Assembly (NCBI RefSeq): GCF_002844395.1
Contig: NZ_CP025197.1
Span: 2,170,001-2,234,000 of the forward strand
Length of the DNA: 64,000 nt
From: Acetivibrio saccincola
GTDB taxonomy: Bacteria; Bacillota; Clostridia; Acetivibrionales; Acetivibrionaceae
Reading direction: 5' to 3'
The translations under genes were made by a program, and so were the position numbers. The notes below the pieces were generated by a model, which saw only the letters and a list, made by a program, of their open reading frames with translations, had not been told where the DNA came from and made no database searches. Positions 7,493 through 17,545 of the stretch are shown here, piece by piece. Position 1 is the stretch's first letter; each line of letters starts with the position of its first letter.

Positions 7493-9694
7493 TTATTCAA
7501 GGTATAAGTAGTCTGTGTATAAATTAACCAATCCTTTTTCATTAGATGAAACATAAAATTCAATACCTATACTTTTTACATCGTCTAAATCAGGTACTTC
7601 TGTTAAATCCAACTTTAAAGTAGTGTTTTTATAAGTACTTATGTTTTTATAATCAGACATAAACCACTCCCAATTATTGCCTGTTCTTATAAAAATCCTT
7701 GCCTTTATTTTTCCTTCAAAAAGTTTAGACTTTTCTTCTTTTACCACTACACATAAAGTATTATAACCTGTAAAATCCAAATCACATATATTAAATAGTA
7801 TTATTTTAGACTTATTCCAAACATTTACCCTGCTTCTTAAAGAATAATCCCCGGAAGCTGCCCAGTCTTTTGATACACTGAGATTAGGACCGTACCATTT
7901 ATTCTCTCGCCCGTTTTCCCAATCCTCCAAAACCCTTATTGCCTTTTTAACCGTCTCTTGAGCAGGTGTTTTTCCTGGCACTTCTTTTAAATCCGGTATT
8001 GCCGTTTCCGGTAGCTGCCCCGGTTCCGGTGTTACTACCGGAATGCCTTGCCATTTCATTGATTTAGGCGTCCCTTCTGGTGCCTTTGGAGTATGTACCT
8101 CCTTTGGTGTAGCTTGCGGTGTAACTTGTGGTGTAGCTCGCGGCGTCTCTTGCTCCTGTGCTAATTTTGGTGTAGCCGTTGGAGTATTTTGCGTCTGCGT
8201 TGTTTTTTGTGTAGCTGTTGAAGTCTTTTGAGGCTGTGCTATTTTTGGTGTATACGTTGGCGTCTTATGCTGCTGTGTTGCTTTTGGTGTAGCTGTTATT
8301 TTTGGTGTATATGTTGGCATCTTTTGTAAGTTGTTTACCTTAGGTGTAGCTGAAGGTACGTTTTGATTTTCCCTTTTTCTTTGTGTTTCTGTTGGTACTC
8401 CAAAACTCTTTGATGATTTTTGTGTCACTGTCGGCGTCTTTGTACCATTTATTGATTTTGGCGTCACTGTCGGTGCTTTTGAATCTTTTGACGAATCTGA
8501 TGTGGCTGTTGGCACTTTTATATCCTTTCTTGAGTTTTGTGTCACCGCAGGTGTTTTTAAGCCCTCTGTTGTTCTTTGTGTACTTGATGTTCTCTGCCGT
8601 CCTGATTTTTGCGTCTCTTTCTGCTCCTTTTCCTCCTGTGTCAATTGAAACTCCTCTTTCACTTCTTCCGGCCGTTGTATGATTTCTGTTGTCTCCTGCG
8701 GCATATCTTGGGGATGCTGAATTCCAGGAATCTCCTGGGGCTCCTCTAACTCCTGTCCTAATCTCAATGCTTCTTCTGATAAATCTTCAAGCGCAAATTC
8801 TCCTCCTGGCGTATCAAATTCAATTAAGGCATATGTTGCGTATTCATTATACATATTTACAACTTCCAATAATTCACGGACACTTTTTTCACGGACTGTA
8901 TCAAGGGAAATATCCAACTCACTTTTTGCCTCCTGGTAAATTACATATTTTCCCATAGAAATTTGGTTTTCTAATGCTTTGTTTCTTATTTCTTCATCAA
9001 CAATAAAAGCTTTAATTTTTATATTTTCTTCTTTTCCAAAAGTCTCGTTCAAGCTTTTCAATTCATCAAACAGCTTTTTTTCTTTTGCTTCATAATTCTT
9101 TTTGATACTATTTTTGTGGCTAAAGTTAGCTGCAACAAGAACCACTGTCTCTTGCTCAGGAGAACCTAATTTACCTCTATAATTATTTATGATTAATTCT
9201 AAACCATTTTTAAAAGAATCTTTTTTAATCTCTAAACCTTCTACAAAGTGTGCAGCATCCTCATTTAATAAATTTATACCCTCTATTCTTCCCCTACTGT
9301 CTACAATAAAAGAAAAACTAGGATTTATATCAACATCTATATATGCATATTCTTTTTTATTAAGGATTGCAAAAAAATGTGCAAAAATAAAAACCAGCAA
9401 AAAAGATGCGGAAATTGCAGCTACGCTAAAGAATTTATTTTGCTTTTTCTTTTCATAACTTGTTTCATTATTGGCGTGAAATTCCCTGTCTGCTTCCACT
9501 TGTGAATCAACTTCAAATTCACTTAAACTAACATGGTTATTAAAACTTTCTACTATGATATCTTCAGCATAGAATTGGATTTCTTCTCCTATTTTTACTT
9601 TTTTCCTCAATTTAATTCGTACAATTTCATAGTCTTTTGCCATAACAATGGCTTCATTACCCGTTATTCTCATTACTTTTCCGCTATACTTCAT
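7493..9694 (-). CDS. RsgI-type membrane anti-sigma factor with C-terminal carbohydrate-binding-like domain
   Basis: RsgI proteins hold an alternative sigma-I factor at the membrane and release it when the outer domain senses polysaccharide. The N-terminal cytoplasmic RsgI domain (about 1-60) includes GNEAIVMAKDYEIVRIK. One membrane segment covers about 88-111. It is followed by the conserved extracellular middle domain with YIDVDINPSFSF (about 117-128). A long Pro/Thr-rich linker with many TP(T/S) and ATPK repeats spans about 330-570. The last 145 residues look like a jelly-roll carbohydrate-binding module (LEDWENGRENKW, SVSKDWAASGDYSLRS, ending in a conserved strand LYTDYLYLE). The module family is uncertain. 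The expected sigI partner is not adjacent: the upstream same-strand gene, 91 bases away, is the dockerin protease. Confidence 0.85.
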   Translation of the reverse strand: MKYSGKVMRITGNEAIVMAKDYEIVRIKLRKKVKIGEEIQFYAEDIIVESFNNHVSLSEFEVDSQVEADREFHANNETSYEKKKQNKFFSVAAISASFLLVFIFAHFFAILNKKEYAYIDVDINPSFSFIVDSRGRIEGINLLNEDAAHFVEGLEIKKDSFKNGLELIINNYRGKLGSPEQETVVLVAANFSHKNSIKKNYEAKEKKLFDELKSLNETFGKEENIKIKAFIVDEEIRNKALENQISMGKYVIYQEAKSELDISLDTVREKSVRELLEVVNMYNEYATYALIEFDTPGGEFALEDLSEEALRLGQELEEPQEIPGIQHPQDMPQETTEIIQRPEEVKEEFQLTQEEKEQKETQKSGRQRTSSTQRTTEGLKTPAVTQNSRKDIKVPTATSDSSKDSKAPTVTPKSINGTKTPTVTQKSSKSFGVPTETQRKRENQNVPSATPKVNNLQKMPTYTPKITATPKATQQHKTPTYTPKIAQPQKTSTATQKTTQTQNTPTATPKLAQEQETPRATPQVTPQATPKEVHTPKAPEGTPKSMKWQGIPVVTPEPGQLPETAIPDLKEVPGKTPAQETVKKAIRVLEDWENGRENKWYGPNLSVSKDWAASGDYSLRSRVNVWNKSKIILFNICDLDFTGYNTLCVVVKEEKSKLFEGKIKARIFIRTGNNWEWFMSDYKNISTYKNTTLKLDLTEVPDLDDVKSIGIEFYVSSNEKGLVNLYTDYLYLE

Positions 9695-9785
9695 GCAGTC
9701 ACCTTCTCATAATACAAAACTAAAAATTTATTATTTATAATAAATAAAATTTAATCACTAAAATATGACTCTTAATTCTACTCAT

Positions 9786-12758
9786 TTAGAAACCATCAAT
9801 GCTTCTAAGAATATAATTTTTTAAAATAAAATAATCACTGGAATTAATTTCTCCATCTCTGTTTACATCTGCAGCAAGCATTCCAACATCCTTTGGAAAT
9901 ACTGTAATAATACCTAAAACATATCTACGTATTAATGTATAATCAATAGAATCTATAAAACCATCCTGGTTTACATCCCCGTAATTCAAAAGGCTGTCAA
10001 GATTTATAACTTCTATTGCATCAGAAAGAGTATCCGGCACAATAAAGGAAATAATATTTTTAGTACCTCCTAAAACAAACATTTTATTTCCTGAAACATC
10101 CAGCCTGATCCCATTTCTGTTCATTAGCTTTATTTCACTATTATACCACTTATCAGTACCTGAGTGGTAGTACATGATTTTATTATTGTTATTATATCTT
10201 ATAACTGCATATATTTTATCATTAAATGCCACAACATTCAAAGGACTATTGTGTTCCGGCAGGGGTGTTTTTTCCTTCCACTCTTTGGTTATTAGATTAT
10301 AAGACATACTTGCATTATCGACACGGTAACCTCCCAAACCTTCCCCTATCCCACTCAATAATTCTCTTCCTTTTTTTCCTCCTATAAAATATATTTCTTC
10401 ATTTAAAACCACCGTATGAAAATAACTCCAGTTAAAATCCTCTTCCAGTATTGTTATTACAGCATTATCAGCGGGATTATATTTTTGAATCCTGATTTTT
10501 TTATTGTCTTCTTCAGTGTCTTTTTCATTATCCTCTTCATTATCCTCTTCATTATCCTCTTTAGTATCTTCTTCTGATTCTTCATCTTTTTCAGATACCA
10601 CTTCATTGTGTTCAATAATATAAATCTCATTGTTAAAAGCCACTATATTCCTGACATTTTCGCAATCAACACATCTTAAAAAAGACCAGGTATCCGTTAT
10701 TGGATTATATTTTTCAATAATCCACTTTATTTCTACATTGTCTTTATAATCGTCTGTCCCATCATCTCCTGCATTTTCCCCTGCGTTATCTTTCGCCTCT
10801 TCCCCTACAACTTCTTCTGCGCTACCTTCCACATCTTCTCCTGCATCTTCTTCTGACTCATCCCTGTCATTGTATTCAATAACCTTTCTCATTAAATATA
10901 TTTCCTCGTTAAGGCGGGTAACATGAAAAAGGCTTGCAGTTTCCCCGGGCAATTCAGTTTTAAATTCCCATGTATCTTCATCAGGATCATACTCATATAC
11001 TGTGTTAATATAGCCTTGTTGAGGCTGATAACCTCCAACTGTATATATTTTGCCGTCTATTGACACTGTACGGAAATACCGTTCATAAAACGGCATAGCC
11101 CTGTTTAGGATACAGCCTGAAGATTTTAAACTGTCCTTTTCAACTTTTACAGGACCAAAAGTTACAGACTCATTATAAAACTTATAGGGGATATTTTCCT
11201 GATATACATATTCCTTTTCATTATGCAAATCTATAAATTTAAGCTCCTTTAATACACCATCATTTCCGGCACCCTCATCAATAATACTAAAATACCAATT
11301 TCCCACTTGGTTATCATACATTTCATACAAATGGGTAAGATCAAATACAAAGGTTGCATCACATTCATTTTCTGTACCATCAAAACCCATTTTATCTATA
11401 ATAGTAAGGGAATATTTATTTATTGCATTGGGATCCCAAAATGACACAGGGTGATTTGTGTCTGAGTTTGAAAAGCCAAACATTACTTTAACGTTGTATC
11501 TGTTAGAAGTGCTCATGGTATATTCAACTAAAAATTTTGGTGTGTAGTCGGTCCTTGGAGTTATCCAGTAAGCATAATTATTGTACCTCCACACATACCG
11601 CCTATCCGGTACAGGAGGACAGTCTTCAACAGCCGAAACTTTATTTAAAGCATCATATGAAAGCCACACAAAACCTTGATTGGAGTACCATGTAAAGTCA
11701 GTATTGCTAAACTCCAGTACATCTTCCGTTCCCCACGAATTAGCAACCTTAAAAGCTCCCTTTTCACCTGAATCAACTTTACCATTGCCGTTTATATCAA
11801 CCCATATATCATCATTATAACCCACCAAAGTCATAACATGACCGTCTACAGGCAAGCTAGATTTTCCACAGGCATATGCTATATACTCACCTTCAAAGGG
11901 GTCATCATAACCGGTGGAAGGGTCATTTCCGACGGTAGTAAATCTCCATCCTGTAATATTTGTCTCAAATACCAGAACATGTCCGTTGCTTAAAAGCTGC
12001 TTAATATCTGCCAGACTTTCACTATCAGGATTTTTTACCGGTGTATCCGGGTTATTATCATCCCAAACTTCCACGTATCCATAGTCCTCAATCCGGTAAT
12101 TAAGGGCTTCCCTCCAAATCCTTGCATCTGTTGGCCATTCAAGATAATTCCTGGGGTCACTGTCATCACTTATGTATTCAAAATCACTCCACTTAGCCGC
12201 CCCTGAATCCATAAACAGCCTATAAGAATCAAGAACGGAAAAACTAGAGTTTCGTCCTGAATTTGTAAGATTAAAGGTCCATTTTGGAGAAAACTTTTTT
12301 GTGTTATCACTGTCATTTTTTACATCCCATCCATTTGCCTTGGCAATGGTGTATGTAAATTGATAATATGTAGTGTTAAAAGCGGCACAAGACCCTAAAG
12401 CACCTTGATCACCTATAGGCGGGAAATATTTCAAAAGACTGTTGTCCACATACCGGGGAAGTACATAATCTAAAGTCCCTGCACTAAAAGCAGAAACTGT
12501 ACCCCTCATCTTTTTCTCTTCTTTCAGCCTCTCAATGGCTAAATCATTAGGAGCCACTTTTTCTATAGTTGGTACATTGTTTTTTATCCATTCATGGTCT
12601 TCTATTTCCATACCAACATAGCCGGAAACAAATTCACGCATACGGGATTTATTTCCATGAGTATCTGATGCGCTTAAAACAGTGGTTTTGCATTGCACAA
12701 AAACAAAAGTTAAAAGCACAAATAGTGATAAATATTTTTTTATATTTTTGTACAACAT
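9786..12758 (-). CDS. Cellulosomal papain-like cysteine protease with kelch repeats and type I dockerin
   Basis: After a signal peptide (1-30) comes a C1-family peptidase domain (about 95-370). All catalytic residues are visible: the oxyanion Gln and nucleophile in GDQGALGSCAAF (Cys124), His in DGHVMTLVGY (His307) and Asn in KVANSWG (Asn340). A beta-sandwich segment (about 395-540) follows, then kelch-type propeller repeats such as DGKIYTVGGYQPQQGYINTV and EEIYFIGGKKGRE. Two kelch loops carry long acidic inserts rich in Glu, Asp and Asn. The last 65 residues (926-990) form a type I dockerin with two calcium loops, DVNQDGFIDSIDYTLIRRYV and DVNRDGEINSSDYFILKNYI. The protein should be secreted and bound to scaffoldin cohesins. 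Its substrate is unknown; it could process cellulosomal proteins or attack plant proteins. Confidence 0.9.
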   Translation of the reverse strand: MLYKNIKKYLSLFVLLTFVFVQCKTTVLSASDTHGNKSRMREFVSGYVGMEIEDHEWIKNNVPTIEKVAPNDLAIERLKEEKKMRGTVSAFSAGTLDYVLPRYVDNSLLKYFPPIGDQGALGSCAAFNTTYYQFTYTIAKANGWDVKNDSDNTKKFSPKWTFNLTNSGRNSSFSVLDSYRLFMDSGAAKWSDFEYISDDSDPRNYLEWPTDARIWREALNYRIEDYGYVEVWDDNNPDTPVKNPDSESLADIKQLLSNGHVLVFETNITGWRFTTVGNDPSTGYDDPFEGEYIAYACGKSSLPVDGHVMTLVGYNDDIWVDINGNGKVDSGEKGAFKVANSWGTEDVLEFSNTDFTWYSNQGFVWLSYDALNKVSAVEDCPPVPDRRYVWRYNNYAYWITPRTDYTPKFLVEYTMSTSNRYNVKVMFGFSNSDTNHPVSFWDPNAINKYSLTIIDKMGFDGTENECDATFVFDLTHLYEMYDNQVGNWYFSIIDEGAGNDGVLKELKFIDLHNEKEYVYQENIPYKFYNESVTFGPVKVEKDSLKSSGCILNRAMPFYERYFRTVSIDGKIYTVGGYQPQQGYINTVYEYDPDEDTWEFKTELPGETASLFHVTRLNEEIYLMRKVIEYNDRDESEEDAGEDVEGSAEEVVGEEAKDNAGENAGDDGTDDYKDNVEIKWIIEKYNPITDTWSFLRCVDCENVRNIVAFNNEIYIIEHNEVVSEKDEESEEDTKEDNEEDNEEDNEKDTEEDNKKIRIQKYNPADNAVITILEEDFNWSYFHTVVLNEEIYFIGGKKGRELLSGIGEGLGGYRVDNASMSYNLITKEWKEKTPLPEHNSPLNVVAFNDKIYAVIRYNNNNKIMYYHSGTDKWYNSEIKLMNRNGIRLDVSGNKMFVLGGTKNIISFIVPDTLSDAIEVINLDSLLNYGDVNQDGFIDSIDYTLIRRYVLGIITVFPKDVGMLAADVNRDGEINSSDYFILKNYILRSIDGF

Positions 12759-12801
12759 CTACCAGCACAACCCCCTAAACAAAAACGAGAGATTTATAAA
12801 T

Positions 12802-13578
12802 TTAAATATCCTTTAAAATTATATCCTTCCCTAATTCAAACAAAAGCTTTACATCCATTTTCAAAGCCTCAGGAACCAACCATTCTCCGGCTCCAACAGG
12901 GTTATTTACATCCGGAATGGGGAATGCGGTATTAAAAATTTCAAATACTTCATACTCCAATTCTTCAAAATCCCTGTCACTTAGCTCTGCTTCTTTATCT
13001 AAGTTAAATAGTCTGATAAAATCATCCCTTCTTTTTTCATATATATCCATAAGTATTTTTTTTAATGTAACATGTATATAGTTTTCTGCTATACTTACAA
13101 GAAATGAAGAATGGTTATCAATATCCAAAAGTTCATCCTCATCATTTAAAGTTAATTCAAAATCACATAAAAAGTCCTCAAGATCCTCATATTTATCAAG
13201 GTCATAGCTTCCCTTATTCTCAATTTGATTATTACTGTCATTATATTCATACTTTTTTTCAAATAATACTATGCGTGCAAAATTTTCTGCCACATCTTTT
13301 ATAAATAAATCCATATCTTCTTTTACTCTTTTTTTAAATTTAAAATATATCCATTCATAGTTTATAACTTTCTTTAATTTATTTTTTATATAATCTATAT
13401 CTTTTTCTTCTAAAATACCCTTTAAATCATCTGTCCTTAAATACACCCTTATTATAAACATAGGGTTTTTGTCAATAAGTTCTGATATAACATCCCTTAA
13501 TTCATAACTTTCAATTGTATTGTCTATTATTTTCTTTTGTATTTCATCAGGAAATTGCCTCAAAAGGCTGCTTCTCAT
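12802..13578 (-). CDS. Charged protein of unknown function (258 aa)
   Basis: This is a cytoplasmic-looking protein without signal peptide or membrane segment, very rich in Asp, Glu, Lys and Ile and predicted to be mostly helical. An acidic stretch (about 130-155, LEDFLCDFELTLNDEDELL) lies in the middle. The C-terminus contains NPVGAGEWLVPEALKMD. I do not recognise a family. The gene follows an AT-rich gap on the minus strand and ends 44 bases upstream of the dockerin protease start, so the two may be co-transcribed. That position is the only hint of a role. Confidence 0.75.
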   Translation of the reverse strand: MRSSLLRQFPDEIQKKIIDNTIESYELRDVISELIDKNPMFIIRVYLRTDDLKGILEEKDIDYIKNKLKKVINYEWIYFKFKKRVKEDMDLFIKDVAENFARIVLFEKKYEYNDSNNQIENKGSYDLDKYEDLEDFLCDFELTLNDEDELLDIDNHSSFLVSIAENYIHVTLKKILMDIYEKRRDDFIRLFNLDKEAELSDRDFEELEYEVFEIFNTAFPIPDVNNPVGAGEWLVPEALKMDVKLLFELGKDIILKDI

Positions 13579-13699
13579 ATTGTAAAAACTCTCCCTTTAA
13601 TTATTAATTTTTTTACATAAATAAACTAGACATAAATGTCCTTATATCCCTTAATATTATACCATATTTTTTTATAATAATCATTGATTCCACATTATC

Positions 13700-13727
13700 T
13701 TGACAAAAAAAAACTTTATTATATAAT
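13700..13727 (+). promoter_or_regulatory. Sigma-A promoter for the PQQ-type propeller gene
   Basis: Perfect TTGACA (13700-13705) and TATAAT (13722-13727) boxes are separated by 16 bases. The gene start is 86 bases downstream of the -10 box. Confidence 0.8.
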
Positions 13728-13812
13728 TATACATAATTATCGTAACTAAAATTTATAAATTTACATTGTATCCATAAATTAAAAAATCATTTACATGAAC
13801 AGGAGTTTATAC

Positions 13813-15531
13813 ATGAGAGCCTCTAAAATAATCATAATCATTAATGTTATCATCCTTATTCTATGTATACCAGGCTTTATAGTTTTAAACAGTTATTTAT
13901 CTAAAAAGAATTCAGGCACCAAGGAACCTGAAGCTACTTTTGTACCGGGTAATAATACCGAAGATAACACCCGCCTGCCTCAGGAAGATGAAATAAATGA
14001 AAATGAAGTTGAAGAAGAAGAGGAAAAGGAAGAAGAAATTCAAGTTGAGATTGTGCCGGAAGCCCTTCCTTCAAATTATAATTTTACATGGGATGTACTA
14101 AAGGACAATACAATACTTGAAAACTACAAAAGGAAGGATGAGGTTAAATTCCCCTCTTACAATAAATATAACGAAATTAAAGGTATTACAACTTTTAGGG
14201 GAAATAATTACAGAAACTCTGCAAGCTACGGATATGCAGATGTAACTGAAGAAAAACTTGAAAAAATATGGAATGTAAAAATAGGATATTTAGATTCTTG
14301 GACAGGTGTAGGCTGGAACGGCCAGCCGGCCATAGTTAACTGGGACGGAAATCTAAGAAAAAAAATGAACTTATACCAGGACAAAAAGAATAAAGACAAT
14401 TTAAAAGAAGTTATATACGGTACTTTAGACGGCAAAATATACTTTTTAGACTTAGATGACGGCTCATACACCAGGGATCCAATAAATGTAGGTATACCTA
14501 TAAAGGGAAGCGTAACAGTTGACCCCAGAGGTTACCCTCTTTTGTATTCAGGTCAGGGAATTGATGTAGTAAACGGTAAAAGAGTCAGTATAGGGTTTAG
14601 AATATTCAGTCTTATAGACCAAAAAATGTTGTATTTTATTAACGGTATAGACTCTACTTCCCATAGATTATGGGGTGCTTTTGATTCCACCCCCCTTATT
14701 CATAAAGAAACTGACACTTTATTTGAATGCGGCGAAAACGGTTTTCTATACTCCATAAAACTTAATACAAATTACGATATAGATAACGGTAAAATTTCCA
14801 TTGAACCGGATGTTATAAAATACAGGTACACTTCCCCTGTAAACAGGCGTCTTGGGATAGAAAGCTCCATTGCCGCATATAAAAACTACGGTTATTTTGT
14901 AGATAACAGCGGCACTTTTACATGTATTGATTTAAATACCCTTACCCCTGTCTGGATAAGAAATGTAACTGATGACACCGACAGCACAGCTGCAATAGAG
15001 GACTTGGGCAGCGGCAATGTATTTATTTATACAGCAAATGAAGTGGATATACAAGGCCAGGGGGGATACAGTTACATCCGGAAAATTAATGCCCTGTCAG
15101 GGGAATTAATATGGGAAAAAAAATATAAATGCGCTTACAATCCTGATATTGCCGGCGGGGCTTTAGCTTCCCCTGTTATCGGTAAAAACAATATCAGCAA
15201 TCTGGTTATATACACTCTGGCAAAGACAGATAACAAGCAAAATGGCGGTAAATTAATTGCCTTTAACAAGGAAACCGGTGAAGAAGTCTGGGTTTTAGAC
15301 ATGGACTTTTACTCCTGGAGTTCACCTGTGGATATTTATACCAAGGATGGAAAATGCTATATTATCCAGTGTGATTCCGGAGGAAATATGTTTTTGATAG
15401 AAGGTGCCACAGGCAAAGTTCTTGACCAAATACCCCTTTATGCAAATGTAGAAGGCTCCCCTGCCGTATATGAAGATATAATTGTAGTGGGCACCAGGGG
15501 ACAACAAATATGGGGTATAAAGATAAAATAA
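13813..15531 (+). CDS. Membrane-anchored PQQ-like beta-propeller protein
   Basis: A short cytoplasmic tail and one membrane segment (about 4-27, IIIIINVIILILCIPGFIVL) anchor the protein. A Glu-rich stretch follows (about 60-80), and then a propeller of PQQ/BamB-type blades begins near residue 115. The blades show the usual pattern of a Tyr/Phe-Asp-Gly turn and a Trp near the end, for example GTLDGKIYFLDLDDGS, SGELIWEKKY and ETGEEVWVLD. The start was chosen at the ATG at 13813 because AGGAG lies seven bases upstream; an in-frame ATG at 13795 has no such site. Proteins of this type bind partners or act as scaffolds outside the membrane, and true PQQ binding is unlikely. It is a single gene with its own promoter and terminator. 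Confidence 0.85.
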   Translation: MRASKIIIIINVIILILCIPGFIVLNSYLSKKNSGTKEPEATFVPGNNTEDNTRLPQEDEINENEVEEEEEKEEEIQVEIVPEALPSNYNFTWDVLKDNTILENYKRKDEVKFPSYNKYNEIKGITTFRGNNYRNSASYGYADVTEEKLEKIWNVKIGYLDSWTGVGWNGQPAIVNWDGNLRKKMNLYQDKKNKDNLKEVIYGTLDGKIYFLDLDDGSYTRDPINVGIPIKGSVTVDPRGYPLLYSGQGIDVVNGKRVSIGFRIFSLIDQKMLYFINGIDSTSHRLWGAFDSTPLIHKETDTLFECGENGFLYSIKLNTNYDIDNGKISIEPDVIKYRYTSPVNRRLGIESSIAAYKNYGYFVDNSGTFTCIDLNTLTPVWIRNVTDDTDSTAAIEDLGSGNVFIYTANEVDIQGQGGYSYIRKINALSGELIWEKKYKCAYNPDIAGGALASPVIGKNNISNLVIYTLAKTDNKQNGGKLIAFNKETGEEVWVLDMDFYSWSSPVDIYTKDGKCYIIQCDSGGNMFLIEGATGKVLDQIPLYANVEGSPAVYEDIIVVGTRGQQIWGIKIK

Positions 15532-15541
15532 TAATTCTTAG

Positions 15542-15590
15542 TAAAAAAAGGAGCTGCTGCACTAATTACTTAGTACAGCAGCCTTTTTTA
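15542..15590. terminator. Bidirectional terminator between convergent genes
   Basis: An inverted repeat (GCTGCTGCAC at 15553-15562 and GTACAGCAGC at 15573-15582, one mismatch) is flanked by an A run on the left and a T run on the right. It can serve both the propeller gene and the CE15 remnant. Confidence 0.85.
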
Positions 15591-15607
15591 TCTTATTTTC
15601 TCTTTAA

Positions 15608-16810
15608 TTATCTCAATGTAGGTACTGACCAATCAGCCCATCTTGCCTTGTCAAATGAGAAGTTACCGTCTGTCTTGTTAACATTTGTATTAGCACTGTT
15701 ATCTCCAAGTAAAAACTTTTGGATAAAGGCTCTTAACTCAGGTATCTGGGAATCAGGGAATGCACAGTGCATATGTCCTCCCACCTGTGAAAATCCCATA
15801 TGGTCTTTTACACCAAGGGCTTCATATATCAAACGTGCAGCTTGGGAAGATGTATAGCAACTTAAATTACCCAGCCATTCCATTCCTGTATTTTCAATTA
15901 CAAGAAGACCTCTGGGTGCACACATACCCAATATCATGTGCTGGTCTACCGGCAGCTTGTTTGTCTGGTTGACAAACTGTTCAATGGATTTAGACAGCCA
16001 AGGCTGCTCTGTAATAATATGTGACAATGTCTGAACATTCTGTCCTGAAGCTTTCTGGGCCTCTGCAACACGCCAGCTTGATGTTCCTCCACAACCGGAC
16101 TCCTGTGGTATTGTAAGAGCAATTCTTTCATCAAAGGCACCTGCGGCAAGTGCGCCTTTACCATAACGGGATCCACCTGTTACAGCTATTCTTGCAGGAT
16201 CGATGTTGGCACTTGGAGTTACTTCAAGGGCATCTATAAGACGGCTTGCAGCCCAGGCCCATGCCATTAATGCACCGGCTGAGTGATTGCTGCCATATAA
16301 GTCATAGAATTTTCCCCTGCCCCTTGTATGTGTACCGGACTGCTGTGCAATCTCGTCAACAGGTAAAGTAATCAGTGCAACTCCCATATCCCTTATTACA
16401 CTTGTATTAAGGGTATTCATTCCCATCCCGATCATTGCAGGATAAGGAGCCGTGCCTTTACTTGGATACTGGATTGAACAATCAAAGGATATTGTTTTAC
16501 CTTTATCTTTTACAGTTACAGTTATTCTGCCATTTCCATATGAACCTGTTACAGATTCCGGAGGATTAGGCTTTTCACCGTATATATATCTTTGTGCTAA
16601 AGCACTGATTTCTGCACGTCTTAGCGGCCAGTCATTTAAGCTTGTAACTTTTGAACCATTAATGAATGTAAATGGATCAGGCAGTTTTGGATTATTTTGT
16701 AGCTGTGAAAAAGACGGTACATTGATATTATCGGTAGGTACGCTTATTTCACCTGAACCTGTCGGTATTGGCGTATTTGATGGCGATGGTGATGGTGAAA
16801 GTTGCAGTAC
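15608..16810 (-). pseudogene. CE15 glucuronoyl esterase domain without its own start
   Basis: CE15 enzymes cleave the ester between lignin and the glucuronic acid side chains of xylan. The domain looks complete: nucleophile Ser in TGGSRYGKGALAAG, acidic residue in IPQESGCGG, and His in QVGGHMHCAF. At its N-terminus is a Ser/Pro linker ([14 protein letters not shown]), typical between modules of secreted enzymes. The frame is open from 16810 but has no convincing start codon, signal peptide or ribosome site. Immediately upstream, in another frame, lies the first two thirds of a GH11 xylanase. The simplest reading is a multidomain GH11...CE15 enzyme that lost an internal segment with a frameshift at the junction. 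No dockerin remains at the C-terminus. Confidence 0.75.
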
Positions 16811-17333
16811 CTATAATGGAAGGCTGATTAACCCTTGTAGTTTCATAAATGTCGTATGTACCGCCGTCCACTGTAATCATACCTTTTGACTGTGCTCCCG
16901 GAGGACGCCAGTTTCCCCAGCTTTCAACGATATAGTACTCTACCAGTGGATCAACCGTCCAACCGTAAATACATAGATATGAATTTCCATTTGGACGGTA
17001 GTCAGCTGCGTATTCCACCACAATATTTCCAAGCTGCTGATGCGTCTTAGTTTGGTCAAATTTTCGGCCTTTGCGGAATAATATATTGTTTATATTACTC
17101 CATTGGCAACTAAATGCCCCGCCGTCTTTAAGAACCATAGTTCCTGTTCCTGAATCCCTCCAGAACTCGTAGTCATAGCCACCATGAGTCCCCATCTCAT
17201 TGGAAGTAATTGTCCTTGCCTGTACCATTTGCGTTGGAAACACAAAGGTAGATAATGTAAGTGCAAATAACAGCAAAACAGCACAGACTTTTTTAATTTT
17301 AAACTTAATGAGCAATAATGCTAAAAATATCAT
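16749..17333 (-). pseudogene. GH11 endo-xylanase, C-terminal third missing
   Basis: After a signal peptide (ending QMVQA) there is clear GH11 sequence: [31 protein letters not shown], and the nucleophile region [18 protein letters not shown]. The thumb region [18 protein letters not shown] follows. GH11 similarity stops right after this, at IIGTATF. The next part of the family, including the second catalytic Glu, is absent. Instead the DNA enters a Ser/Pro linker in another frame and this frame ends within 15 codons. The enzyme cannot be active. The start is uncertain because no good ribosome site is visible. Closest in appearance to Clostridium thermocellum XynA-type domains, by memory of the family. 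Confidence 0.85.
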
Positions 17334-17499
17334 GCTTAATTTAATTTTAATATGTAAATTGGAAATTGTACAATAATCTTTTATGAGACAAAACCCTGAT
17401 TACATAAGGGTTTGGAGAAAAAAGAGATAATATTTAAAATAAAAAGATGGAATATTTATATAATATAATAAAATGCCAATATTTTTTAACAAAAAATTA

Positions 17500-17545
17500 T
17501 AAAAAAACCCATGTATTCTATATGAAAGGTGGGAGAATACATGGG
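17500..17545 (-). terminator. Strong minus-strand terminator
   Basis: A perfect 12-bp inverted repeat (CCCATGTATTCT at 17508-17519, AGAATACATGGG at 17534-17545) is followed on the minus strand by TTTTTTT. The nearest upstream minus-strand gene is the last gene of the glycosylation island (stop at 18221). Readthrough to this point would run antisense to the DUF4183 gene. Confidence 0.75.

Noticed and set aside
8043-8958. Plus-strand frames opposite the Pro/Thr-rich linker of the RsgI-like gene
   Set aside because: Cys/Val- and Leu-rich shadow translations of the repetitive linker, with no start signals.
10505-10565. Short TCATTATCCTCT tandem repeat as a CRISPR-like or regulatory repeat
   Set aside because: It is an in-frame coding microsatellite that encodes the acidic EEDN insert of the kelch region.
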